A DNA stretch of 5,400 bases, taken from NCBI GenBank assembly GCA_910577795.1, contig CAJTNW010000046.1, forward strand, positions 1 through 5,400, read 5' to 3'. The notes beneath the pieces are model-generated. The model was not told the DNA's origin and made no database searches. It saw only the letters and a program-made list of their open reading frames with translations. This document shows, one piece after another, positions 1 to 5,400 of this stretch. Position 1 is the stretch's first letter. Each line of letters begins with the position of its first letter. A program made the translations under genes and the position numbers. The DNA is from an uncultured Christensenella sp. (GTDB taxonomy: Bacteria; Bacillota; Clostridia; Christensenellales; UBA3700).

Positions 1-3000
1 ATGTGTAATTTCCAAAATTATGTCCTAATTTAGAGTCTACATCAGTGCGAGTTTCAGTTTCGCTACATCCATCTCTTTGGCAAGTACCAGTCTCTGTTCC
101 GTCTGCCTCACATGTTGCATCGTTATTTGATGTCCAATTACTAATGTCGTGTCCTAATTTAGAATCTACTTCAGTATGTGTTTCAGTTGCGCTACAACCT
201 TCTCTTTGACAAGTACCAGTCTCTGTTCCGTCTGTCTCACATGTTGCATCATTGTTTGATGTGTAGTTTCCAAAGTTATGTCCTAATTTAGAATTTTCAT
301 CAATTTGATTTTCAGTTTCATTACAACCATCACGTTGACAACTTCTTGTTTCCGTTCCGTCTACTTCACATGTTGCATTGCCATCTGACACCCATTCACC
401 GAAACTATGTCCTAACTTAGAGTCAACTACAACCCTAGTATCTGTCGCATTGCACCCATCTCTTTGACAACTACCTGTTTCTGTTCCATCTGCCTCACAT
501 GTTGCATTACCATCTGATACCCATTCTCCAAAACTATGATTATTAGGGTCTACAGCACCTTCATAGTCAGTTTTTGTGTGATTAGAATTATAAGAACAAG
601 TATAATTATATTCTTCGCCGTGTATACAAGTCGCATCATTAATCTTGTCACCTTTTATCCAATTATGTTCAACTTTGCTTCCCTCTACAACTCGTGTATC
701 TGTAGCATTACAATTTTCTCTTAAACAACTACCTGTCTCTGTACCATCTGTCTCACATGTTGCATCATTATTTGATGTGTAATTTCCAAAGTTATGTCCT
801 AATTTAGAATTTTCTTCAGTGCGTGTTTCTGTCTTATTACAACCTTCTCTTTGGCAAGTACCAGTCTCTGTTCCATCTGTCTCACATGTTGCATCATTAT
901 TTCCTATCCAATTACTAATGTCGTGACCTAATTTAGAATCTACTTCAGTACGAGTTTCAGTTTCTGAGCAACCATCTCTTTGACAACTTCCTGTCTCAGT
1001 ACCATCTACCTCACAAGTTGCATCATTATTTGATGTGTAGTTTCCAAAGTTATGTCCTAATTTAGAATCCACTTCAGTACGTGTTTCAGTTTCTGAGCAA
1101 CCATCTCTTTGACAACTACCAGTCTCTGTACCGTCTGCCTCACATGTTGCATCATTGTTCGATGTCCAATTTCCAAAATCGTGTCCTAATTTAGAATTTA
1201 AATCAATTTGATTTTCAGTCTTATTACAACCATCACGTTGACAACTTCTTGTTTCTGTTCCATCTCCCTCACAAGTTGCATTACCATCTGATACCCATTC
1301 ACCAAAGTTATGCCCTAATTTTGTACCCTCTACAGTGCGATTTTTTGTTACATTACAACCATCTCTTTGACAACTTCCTGTCTCAGTACCATCTACCTCA
1401 CATGTTGCATCATTATTTGATATCCAATTTCCAAAATCGTGGTTATTAGGGTCTATTGCCCCCTCAAATTCAGTCTTTGTATGAGTTATATCATTTGTAC
1501 AAGTATATCTATACTCTTCACCATGTACGCAAGTTGCATCATTTATCTTATCGCCTTTTTCCCAATTATGTCCTAACTTACTATCTACTTCAACTTGTGT
1601 TTCAGTCTCAATGCAACCATCATGTTGACAACTTCTTGTTTCTGTTCCATCTACCTCACAAGTTGCATTGTCATCTGACACCCAGTCACCAAAACTATGT
1701 CCTAATTTAGAGTCTACTATAGTACGAGTATCTGTTTCACTACAACCATCACGTTGACAACTTCCTGTCTCTGTTCCATCTACCTCACAAGTTGCGTCAT
1801 TATTTGATGTCCAATTTCCAAAATCATGGTTATTAGGGTTTATAGTACCTTCATAATCAGTCTTTTTGTGATTTTGGTCATATGAACAGGTATATTCAAA
1901 CTCTTCGCCTTTTACACAAGTCGCATCATTCAATTTATTGCCTTTTACCCAATCATGAACTCTTTCCGCAAGTGTTATTCCGCATATTGTACATGTAGAA
2001 GATTCCTCACACTTGTAACCTGTATGGTCAGCATTCAATTTTAAAACAAAACTTGAACCATCAGGATAAGTAACTGTCACTTGACTTCCGTAAGTACTTT
2101 GTGTCAATTTTATCTTACCTTCACTATCACCTTTAAGTTGACTGCCGTTAATCGTTACATAGTCGTATATATCATATGTATTTACAAAAATATCCTTTTC
2201 TAGACAATATGTATCACTCTCAGTCCAATTCCTATCAACGGTTACGTTAAAACCAGTTACTTCTGATATAAGAGCATTTATTTCATCCGCAGTCAAATCA
2301 ATATCATCATTTTCAAGCATGTTGTCTATTTCTGCTAATTTTGCGGTTATGTCCTCTAAATTAGTAATTTTACCAGGTGCTTTTTTAACTCTTTCAATAA
2401 AATTACTTTTTTCATTTTCTAAATTCTCTTTTGCCTCAGCCACACCCGCATTTAAAATTTCAAAATCTATAGATACAGGCTCACTATATGAAATAGTATA
2501 TTGGGTAGACCAAGAAGATGTCCATTGTTGTGCAATAGTTTGTATACTATAATTATATGAAAATTGACCTGCTTTTTTAGGACTACCACTTATATTGATT
2601 ATACTCTTGTAAGATTGATGACCAGCAGATACTAACAAGTAAGTATGTGAATTATATGTTACAGAAGCAAACCGCCAATTATTATCCACACTAGTTTGAT
2701 TTTCGTTATTTAAAAAATCCCAATTACCAGCACCGCCGCCACCACCAACAGAGTGTGAAGCAGTATATGTATAGTTATTAAAATATTCGTTAATTGTATC
2801 TGATTTATTACCCCAACCACTTGCATCAAAAAACATTCTATAGTCCGAATTTGTTGCGTTATAATTAGCATCTACAATAAAAGTGTAATTAAGGTCGGCT
2901 AAACTTTGCCCCATTTCCATACTTATTTTACTTGGATATATGAAAGTAGCAAAATAATCACCAAAAGTTCCTTTTATAATCCTATTTGTACCACCAGCAA

Positions 3001-4147
3001 GATAATTATCCCAAATATTTAAATAATAATCTAAGGCATTAACACTAGCATTTATTGCAGCATTATCAATAGTGCTTGAATTGATAATATCATTTGCAAC
3101 AGTTAAATCATCAAAAATTGCCTTATATCCTACAGTTGTACTATCAACACCCAAATTTGTTAACTTATTACTTAAGTTATTATATTTTTCGGTCAATGGT
3201 ACTTTAGCAACTCTATCTATCTCATTTCTAACATTAGTAACTTGTGTATCAATTTGTGACTGAGTCACTTCACGAGTTGTTAGCACATTATTTGCTGTAG
3301 TTAAAACACTTTGATTATAACCGCTTTTTGTTTGCAATTCCTCAATAGCAGTTTTTAAGGCAGACTTATCATAAACAGTTATTTTGATACTAATAGGAGA
3401 AGGAGACATATTATTATGGTGAACAAGGTCACGCCACCAACCATCTGACCACCAATTATCTTGTATCCATTGCTGAGTACTAATCATAGAAGAAGTATAG
3501 TGCATTCCTGCAACACTACTAAAAGTAAAAGTGCTTGTACCAGTAGTTTTTGGAGTTCCTTGCAATTTAATTTTAACATTATAACCAGCATCGCTATTTG
3601 AATATTTATAAACATTTAATAATAGCCTTCCATAATCAGAACCTATTCCAAATCCCATATCGTCATTAAAACCAGTGGGGGATTTTACATTAACCTCACT
3701 GCCATCTACCTCATTTCGTGCGATATAATAATAATCATTAAAAATATTGTCCATTGGGCTATTTGTACTATCATGTCTATATCCCCAAATATGTGGATTG
3801 ATATAAACTCTGTTAGCATCACTACCGCCAAAATGTCCGCTTACTATTTTAAAATAATATCCTGCTGTACCTAAACTTTCATCTTTATTAAGATATATTG
3901 CTGTAGGATATTTCATAGTAACATGGTCTTCACTACTGCCAAGTTGAAACCTTACATCACTTGATAAACCATTACTACCATCCCAACTATTTGGATTAAT
4001 ATTAGCAACTATTTGTGTATTTTTTTTATCATCTTTATACTTTGCAATACTCTGTCGTGATTGTAGTAAAACCATTGTCATACATAATGCAAACATTAGC
4101 ATTATTACAACAAAGAACGATAATAATCGCTTACTTGATTTACTCAT
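1..4147 (-). CDS. Giant repeat-containing exported surface protein, 3' end outside window (1382 codons visible)
   Basis: Reading complementary codons from CAT at 4145-4147 gives 1382 sense codons with no stop, and the frame stays in register to the last codon at 2-4. The start is fixed by an AAAGGAG site at 4158-4164 and an in-frame TAA at 4163-4165. Residues 1-7 are basic (MSKSSKR) and 8-28 are hydrophobic, giving a signal peptide or anchor; S33-I34-A35 could be a signal peptidase I site. Residues about 45-259 form a beta-rich domain with a Trp-rich patch (W227, W232, W233, W237, W238). Residues 260-316 are helical and FIVAR-like (starting DKSALKTAIEEL), and helices continue to about 383. 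Residues 384-565 are a second, related beta-rich domain with a Gly5 run at 468-472, followed by a second helical segment at 566-630. Residues 631-730 are a linker domain with H708, C713, C719 and C722. From H731 onward there are exact 43-residue tandem repeats. Such Cys/His repeats are common in very large surface proteins of gut Bacillota. A surface stalk or adhesin role is inferred. The cell-wall or membrane anchor, if any, must lie beyond position 1. Confidence 0.95.
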   Translation of the reverse strand, partial: MSKSSKRLLSFFVVIMLMFALCMTMVLLQSRQSIAKYKDDKKNTQIVANINPNSWDGSNGLSSDVRFQLGSSEDHVTMKYPTAIYLNKDESLGTAGYYFKIVSGHFGGSDANRVYINPHIWGYRHDSTNSPMDNIFNDYYYIARNEVDGSEVNVKSPTGFNDDMGFGIGSDYGRLLLNVYKYSNSDAGYNVKIKLQGTPKTTGTSTFTFSSVAGMHYTSSMISTQQWIQDNWWSDGWWRDLVHHNNMSPSPISIKITVYDKSALKTAIEELQTKSGYNQSVLTTANNVLTTREVTQSQIDTQVTNVRNEIDRVAKVPLTEKYNNLSNKLTNLGVDSTTVGYKAIFDDLTVANDIINSSTIDNAAINASVNALDYYLNIWDNYLAGGTNRIIKGTFGDYFATFIYPSKISMEMGQSLADLNYTFIVDANYNATNSDYRMFFDASGWGNKSDTINEYFNNYTYTASHSVGGGGGAGNWDFLNNENQTSVDNNWRFASVTYNSHTYLLVSAGHQSYKSIINISGSPKKAGQFSYNYSIQTIAQQWTSSWSTQYTISYSEPVSIDFEILNAGVAEAKENLENEKSNFIERVKKAPGKITNLEDITAKLAEIDNMLENDDIDLTADEINALISEVTGFNVTVDRNWTESDTYCLEKDIFVNTYDIYDYVTINGSQLKGDSEGKIKLTQSTYGSQVTVTYPDGSSFVLKLNADHTGYKCEESSTCTICGITLAERVHDWVKGNKLNDATCVKGEEFEYTCSYDQNHKKTDYEGTINPNNHDFGNWTSNNDATCEVDGTETGSCQRDGCSETDTRTIVDSKLGHSFGDWVSDDNATCEVDGTETRSCQHDGCIETETQVEVDSKLGHNWEKGDKINDATCVHGEEYRYTCTNDITHTKTEFEGAIDPNNHDFGNWISNNDATCEVDGTETGSCQRDGCNVTKNRTVEGTKLGHNFGEWVSDGNATCEGDGTETRSCQRDGCNKTENQIDLNSKLGHDFGNWTSNNDATCEADGTETGSCQRDGCSETETRTEVDSKLGHNFGNYTSNNDATCEVDGTETGSCQRDGCSETETRTEVDSKLGHDISNWIGNNDATCETDGTETGTCQREGCNKTETRTEENSKLGHNFGNYTSNNDATCETDGTETGSCLRENCNATDTRVVEGSKVEHNWIKGDKINDATCIHGEEYNYTCSYNSNHTKTDYEGAVDPNNHSFGEWVSDGNATCEADGTETGSCQRDGCNATDTRVVVDSKLGHSFGEWVSDGNATCEVDGTETRSCQRDGCNETENQIDENSKLGHNFGNYTSNNDATCETDGTETGTCQREGCSATETHTEVDSKLGHDISNWTSNNDATCEADGTETGTCQRDGCSETETRTDVDSKLGHNFGNYT
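539..667 (-). repeat. B-type repeat unit 3 (residues 1161-1203)
   Basis: Begins HNWIKGDKINDATC, contains GEEYNYTC and ends VDPNN, with H30 in place of C29. It is closely similar to B2, sharing the KGDKINDATC block. At least four A units follow before the window ends. Confidence 0.9.
1442..1570 (-). repeat. B-type repeat unit 2 (residues 860-902)
   Basis: Begins HNWEKGDKINDATC, contains GEEYRYTC and ends IDPNN. The cysteine at 29 is absent and a histidine sits at position 30 (NDITH). It is preceded by two A units and followed by six, so B units are not evenly spaced. Confidence 0.9.
1829..1957 (-). repeat. B-type repeat unit 1 (residues 731-773)
   Basis: First unit of the array. It begins HDWVKGNKLNDATC and ends in INPNN rather than DSKLG. 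It has H1, C14, C24 and H30 (YTCSYDQNH), where A units have C29. It follows directly after the Cys/His cluster that closes the linker domain. Confidence 0.9.
2258..2452 (-). other. Helical, FIVAR-like segment 2 (residues 566-630)
   Basis: Charged, Leu/Glu/Lys-rich sequence (NAGVAEAKENLENEKSNF and later LTADEINALISEV) with the helix-turn-helix spacing of FIVAR-like modules. It occupies the same place after domain 2 that segment 1 does after domain 1. The match to FIVAR is weaker than for segment 1, and it could be a generic coiled-coil spacer. Confidence 0.45.
2453..2998 (-). other. Beta-rich domain 2 of the giant protein (about residues 384-565)
   Basis: This is the second copy of the N-terminal domain type. 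It contains FIYPSKISMEMGQSLADLNY, comparable to MKYPTAIYLNKDESLG in domain 1, then a glycine run at 468-472 and GSPKKAGQFSYNYS. It ends in QQW and SIDFEIL. Like domain 1 it is followed by a helical segment, so the whole module appears duplicated. Identity is low, implying an old duplication. Confidence 0.6.
3200..3370 (-). other. FIVAR-like helical segment 1 (residues 260-316)
   Basis: The segment starts DKSALKTAIEELQ, then SGYNQSVLTTANNVL, and later VTQSQIDTQVTNVRNEID. This is the pattern of the FIVAR family: a short helix, an SGY-type turn, and 'T...ID..V..L...ID'. FIVAR modules act as spacers in Gram-positive surface proteins. The family call is by eye and not searched. Further helical sequence continues to about residue 383. 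Confidence 0.55.
3371..4015 (-). other. Beta-rich domain 1 of the giant protein (about residues 45-259)
   Basis: This extracellular domain follows the signal/anchor segment. It is rich in aromatic and beta-favouring residues and ends in a Trp-rich stretch (QQW at 225-227, WW at 232-233 and 237-238), then PISIKITVYDKS. Its second half matches domain 2 by eye: GTPKTTGTSTFTF here against GSPKKAGQFSYNY there, and QQW followed by a closing beta strand in both. No family name is assigned. Boundaries are approximate. Confidence 0.6.
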
Positions 4148-4157
4148 AATTTTTTGT

Positions 4158-4164
4158 CTCCTTT
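4158..4164 (-). promoter_or_regulatory. Ribosome binding site of the giant gene
   Basis: AAAGGAG on the minus strand, with 10 nt between GGAG and the ATG at 4147. An in-frame TAA at 4163-4165 excludes any earlier start. Confidence 0.85.
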
Positions 4165-4179
4165 ACCACTTTTTGCAAA

Positions 4180-4198
4180 TAATAATATACTATTATTA
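4180..4198. repeat. 19-bp palindrome at the start of the giant gene's transcript
   Basis: TAATAATA-TAC-TATTATTA is a perfect 8-bp inverted repeat with a 3-nt centre. It covers about +3 to +21 from the predicted start of transcription. It could be an operator or a weak 5' RNA hairpin. It is all A/T apart from the centre, so chance is a real alternative in this AT-rich region. Confidence 0.45.
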
Positions 4199-4206
4199 CT
4201 TATATA

Positions 4207-4235
4207 ATTATAACACTTAATTATATACCTGTCAA
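4207..4235 (-). promoter_or_regulatory. Perfect-consensus extended -10 promoter of the giant gene
   Basis: On the minus strand the -35 is TTGACA (4230-4235) and the -10 is TATAAT (4207-4212), separated by exactly 17 nt. TG sits one base upstream of the -10 (TGTTATAAT). All twelve core bases match the housekeeping sigma consensus. The predicted transcript start is near 4200, leaving a leader of about 53 nt before the ATG. This predicts strong transcription unless a repressor acts. Confidence 0.88.
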
Positions 4236-4255
4236 TACCATTTTAAAAATAATAA

Positions 4256-4523
4256 ATAAATATATACAATAACTATATAATTCTCTTATTTTATATAATG
4301 TTTTCAACGAATCATTAATACTCAATATCAGAATAATTTTGTCTTATAAATCAAATAACATCATACTTATTGCAACAACTACTTTAATCAATATTTTTAA
4401 ATACCTTTATTATTTGCTAACAATAATAGTATATTATTTATATGAAATATAGTAAAAAAAAATCTAATTGTAATATAATTACAACCAACTTTTGCATTTA
4501 ACTATTTTCACTTAATGTAAAAT
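4256..4523. other. AT-rich intergenic region without a gene
   Basis: About 270 bp between the giant gene's promoter and the terminator of the upstream gene. It is very AT-rich. No ORF with a ribosome binding site, tRNA, or clear structured RNA is seen. The only item noted is the second palindrome copy at 4422-4438. Confidence 0.6.
4422..4438. repeat. Second copy of the AT palindrome
   Basis: AATAATA-GTA-TATTATT repeats the 17-bp core of the palindrome at 4181-4197, identical when read from the opposite strand. It lies about 190 bp upstream of the promoter's -35. Two sites of one motif flanking a promoter could suit a looping regulator, but low complexity weakens the case. Confidence 0.35.
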
Positions 4524-4555
4524 AAAAACGAACCAGTAAAATTGGTTCGTTTTTT
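4524..4555 (-). terminator. Intrinsic terminator of the acidic-protein gene, potentially bidirectional
   Basis: Perfect 12-bp inverted repeat: AAAAACGAACCA (4524-4535), 7-nt loop, TGGTTCGTTTTT (4543-4554). The minus-strand transcript gets a GC-containing stem (ACGAACCA/TGGTTCGT) followed by a U run, about 38 nt after the stop at 4594. The plus-strand direction also ends in six T. It separates the giant gene from read-through. Confidence 0.88.
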
Positions 4556-4593
4556 AATGTTTAATTAATTTTGATATTTTGTTACGAGAATTA

Positions 4594-5040
4594 TTAAATT
4601 GTATCTGCTTCAATAAAAACGTAGTCTATCCTATCAAATTGTACAAGATTTTTGTACTCTTCATAAAGTTCTTCAAAACTTTTTTCACTATTAGCGAATT
4701 CTGCCCAATTAGCCGTCTTATCGTCTGGCATACTTAATTGAGCCTTTATAGTGCCTTGTATGCGCCAAACAAATTCATCACCAATAAATGTTTGTAGAAT
4801 ATAATCAAGTGAATAAAAAATATATATTTTTCCATCTTCTTCATAACAATGTTCTGCCGAATAATCATCAATGCCTAATATCTCACACATGTCCGTTTCG
4901 GCTATCAATTCTTCCTTATCTGAAAGATAATTTATGCCCTCAAGCATATATGGCAATTGCGAAACTTCTTCAATTTTGTTACCAACACACTCTAAAAGAA
5001 ACTCATCAAGTGTTCCCTCAACCAAATCTTCTAAATACAT
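4594..5040 (-). CDS. Hypothetical, strongly acidic 148-residue protein
   Basis: ATG at 5038-5040 with AAAGGAGG (5046-5053) five bases upstream of it. The gene ends in tandem TAA TAA codons (4594-4596, 4591-4593). The family is not recognised. By count it has about 36 Asp/Glu against 9 Lys/Arg, so net charge is near -27 and the pI must be very low. There is no signal peptide or membrane segment, so it is predicted cytoplasmic. The N-terminal half looks helical (EDLVEGTLDEFLLECV). The middle has beta-like stretches (GKIYIFYSLDYILQTF, then EFVWRIQGTIKAQLS). A helix (SFEELYEEYKNLV) and a final strand (DYVFIEADTI) close it, suggesting a compact alpha/beta fold. It has its own promoter and terminator and so appears to be a single-gene unit. 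An immunity-type or nucleic-acid-mimic role is possible from charge and size alone; this is speculation. Confidence 0.9.
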   Translation of the reverse strand: MYLEDLVEGTLDEFLLECVGNKIEEVSQLPYMLEGINYLSDKEELIAETDMCEILGIDDYSAEHCYEEDGKIYIFYSLDYILQTFIGDEFVWRIQGTIKAQLSMPDDKTANWAEFANSEKSFEELYEEYKNLVQFDRIDYVFIEADTI

Positions 5041-5045
5041 TTTGT

Positions 5046-5053
5046 CCTCCTTT
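5046..5053 (-). promoter_or_regulatory. Ribosome binding site of the acidic-protein gene
   Basis: AAAGGAGG with 5 nt to the ATG at 5040. This near-ideal site confirms the start codon. Confidence 0.88.
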
Positions 5054-5070
5054 GGATTTTAATTATATTT

Positions 5071-5099
5071 AGTCTATCATATTGAATTTAATAAGTCAA
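5071..5099 (-). promoter_or_regulatory. Promoter of the acidic-protein gene
   Basis: On the minus strand the -35 is TTGACT (5094-5099) and the -10 is TAGACT (5071-5076), with a 17-nt spacer and TGA immediately before the -10 (extended -10). The -35 matches 5 of 6 and the -10 matches 4 of 6. The start of transcription should be near 5064, about 24 nt upstream of the ATG. Confidence 0.65.
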
Positions 5100-5163
5100 T
5101 AGTACTCTCAAATCAAATAATTATTACTTTTTTTAGTTAAATATTGTTTTAATTGCTCTTATA

Positions 5164-5400
5164 TTAATTCCATTCTTTTACCATATTAATTAATGGTTGC
5201 AAATATTCTTTATCAGTCCAGTCACAAGTTTTTCCGACTGCTTCTACTAATGCTGTTTCCCACTGTTCATAGGTTGAAGGGGCTTTTTTTGAAACAACTT
5301 TTTGTAACATTTTGCACAATGTGCGGTCTATATACTTCATTTTGTTTTCGTCCCATGCACCGCGTCCATAAAATACTGGTATATTTTCTAACAAATCTTT
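5164..5400 (-). CDS. Flavodoxin-domain protein, C-terminal part (5' end outside window)
   Basis: 78 codons are visible, ending in TAA at 5164-5166. The frame is still open at 5400 (K-D-L-L-E-N...). A TTG at 5392-5394 could be mistaken for a start, but it has no ribosome site and the family needs a longer N-terminus. The sequence NIPVFYGRGAWDENKM, then a Lys-rich helical part (TLCKMLQKVVSKK), then CDWTDKEYLQPLINMV closely resembles the C-terminal end of Clostridia-type flavodoxin-domain proteins (Flavodoxin_5 / HemG-like, 'PVFYxRGxxDxxKM ... VDFTxKExLxPLI'). Those are FMN-binding electron-transfer proteins. The FMN phosphate loop (T/S-x-T-G-N-T type) would lie outside the window, so binding cannot be checked here. 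The family call is from memory of the pattern. No clear terminator follows it; 123 bp separate it from the next gene. Confidence 0.7.
   Translation of the reverse strand, partial: KDLLENIPVFYGRGAWDENKMKYIDRTLCKMLQKVVSKKAPSTYEQWETALVEAVGKTCDWTDKEYLQPLINMVKEWN

Larger units (their letters stand above)
2..1957 (-). repeat. Tandem array of 129-bp / 43-residue repeats (15 complete plus one partial)
   Basis: The array starts at H731 of the giant protein. Each unit is exactly 43 residues and begins with His. There is no length variation across 15 units, and the partial 16th begins at H1376. Order from N-terminus: B1 A1 A2 B2 A3 A4 A5 A6 A7 A8 B3 A9 A10 A11 A12 A13(partial). A units start like HDFGNWTSNNDATCE, then have DGTETGSC, QRDGC and a closing DSKLG. 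They carry H1, C14, C24 and C29. Unit boundaries on the plus strand fall every 129 bp at 1957/1828/1699 and so on down to 151/22. DNA identity between units is high, with many exact shared stretches. The array continues past the window edge. Confidence 0.97.

Noticed and set aside
1249..1710. Plus-strand ORFs inside the repeat array (1249-1449, 1456-1710)
   Set aside because: They are antisense shadows of the repeat-coding frame. A 129-bp period keeps any stop-free frame open, there is no ribosome site, and the proteins are His/Leu/Tyr-rich nonsense.
2..1957. CRISPR-like array
   Set aside because: The 129-bp units are contiguous, with no spacers, and encode an open 43-residue repeat in frame throughout.
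2319..3263. Plus-strand ORFs at 2319-2552 and 3072-3263, and the similar one at 536-724
   Set aside because: All lie antisense to the uninterrupted 1382-codon frame, without Shine-Dalgarno sites or recognisable protein features.
4075..4090. Lipoprotein lipobox around C22 of the giant protein
   Set aside because: The residues before the cysteine are F-A-L, and Leu at -1 does not fit the lipobox. The segment also continues hydrophobic after the cysteine.
4442..4501. 19-codon plus-strand mini-ORF (MKYSKKKSNC...) upstream of the hairpin
   Set aside because: No ribosome binding site, and it lies in AT-rich intergenic DNA where short ATG frames arise by chance. The hairpin is better explained as the terminator of the minus-strand gene.
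4788..5072. Plus-strand ORF of 94 codons
   Set aside because: It is antisense to the 148-residue gene, which has an ideal RBS, promoter and terminator. The plus-strand ORF has none of these.
5100..5163. Terminator for the flavodoxin-domain gene
   Set aside because: Only short A/T inverted matches (for example AATAATTATT) are present, with no GC-containing stem and U run.

Overview
The window is AT-rich bacterial DNA with strong AAAGGAG(G) Shine-Dalgarno sites, SigA-type promoters and short intrinsic terminators. This points to a low-GC Gram-positive (Bacillota), probably a Clostridia-like or related gut lineage. The lineage is inferred from composition and protein style only; no genus is claimed. 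Tryptophan is encoded by TGG throughout the large gene, no in-frame TGA occurs, and both visible stops are TAA, so nothing suggests an alternative code. All supported genes lie on the minus strand.

Layout, in the direction of transcription (right to left). (1) 5164-5400: the C-terminal 78 residues of a probable flavodoxin-domain protein, whose start lies outside the window. (2) 4594-5040: a complete 148-residue, very acidic protein of unknown function. It has its own promoter (-35 at 5094-5099, -10 at 5071-5076), a strong RBS and a hairpin terminator at 4524-4555. (3) 4148-4523: an AT-rich intergenic region holding a perfect-consensus extended -10 promoter and a palindrome at the start of the transcript. 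(4) 4147 down to the left edge: one uninterrupted reading frame of 1382 codons that is still open at position 2.

The large frame dominates the window and encodes a giant exported surface-type protein. It has an N-terminal hydrophobic signal/anchor segment, two related copies of a (beta-rich domain + FIVAR-like helical segment) module, a linker domain ending in a Cys/His cluster, and then at least 15 complete tandem repeats of exactly 43 residues (129 bp), with a 16th cut by the edge. The repeats come in two classes. Twelve A units carry three Cys and one His. Three B units carry two Cys and two His. The classes are arranged as B-A-A* followed by a variable number of further A units, where A* is a marked subtype found only two places after each B. 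The array therefore grew by duplication of multi-unit blocks as well as single units.

The likely job is a long cell-surface stalk or adhesin-like protein. The three genes are not obviously linked in function, and a terminator separates the giant gene from its neighbours. No mobile element, CRISPR array, tRNA or rRNA was seen.
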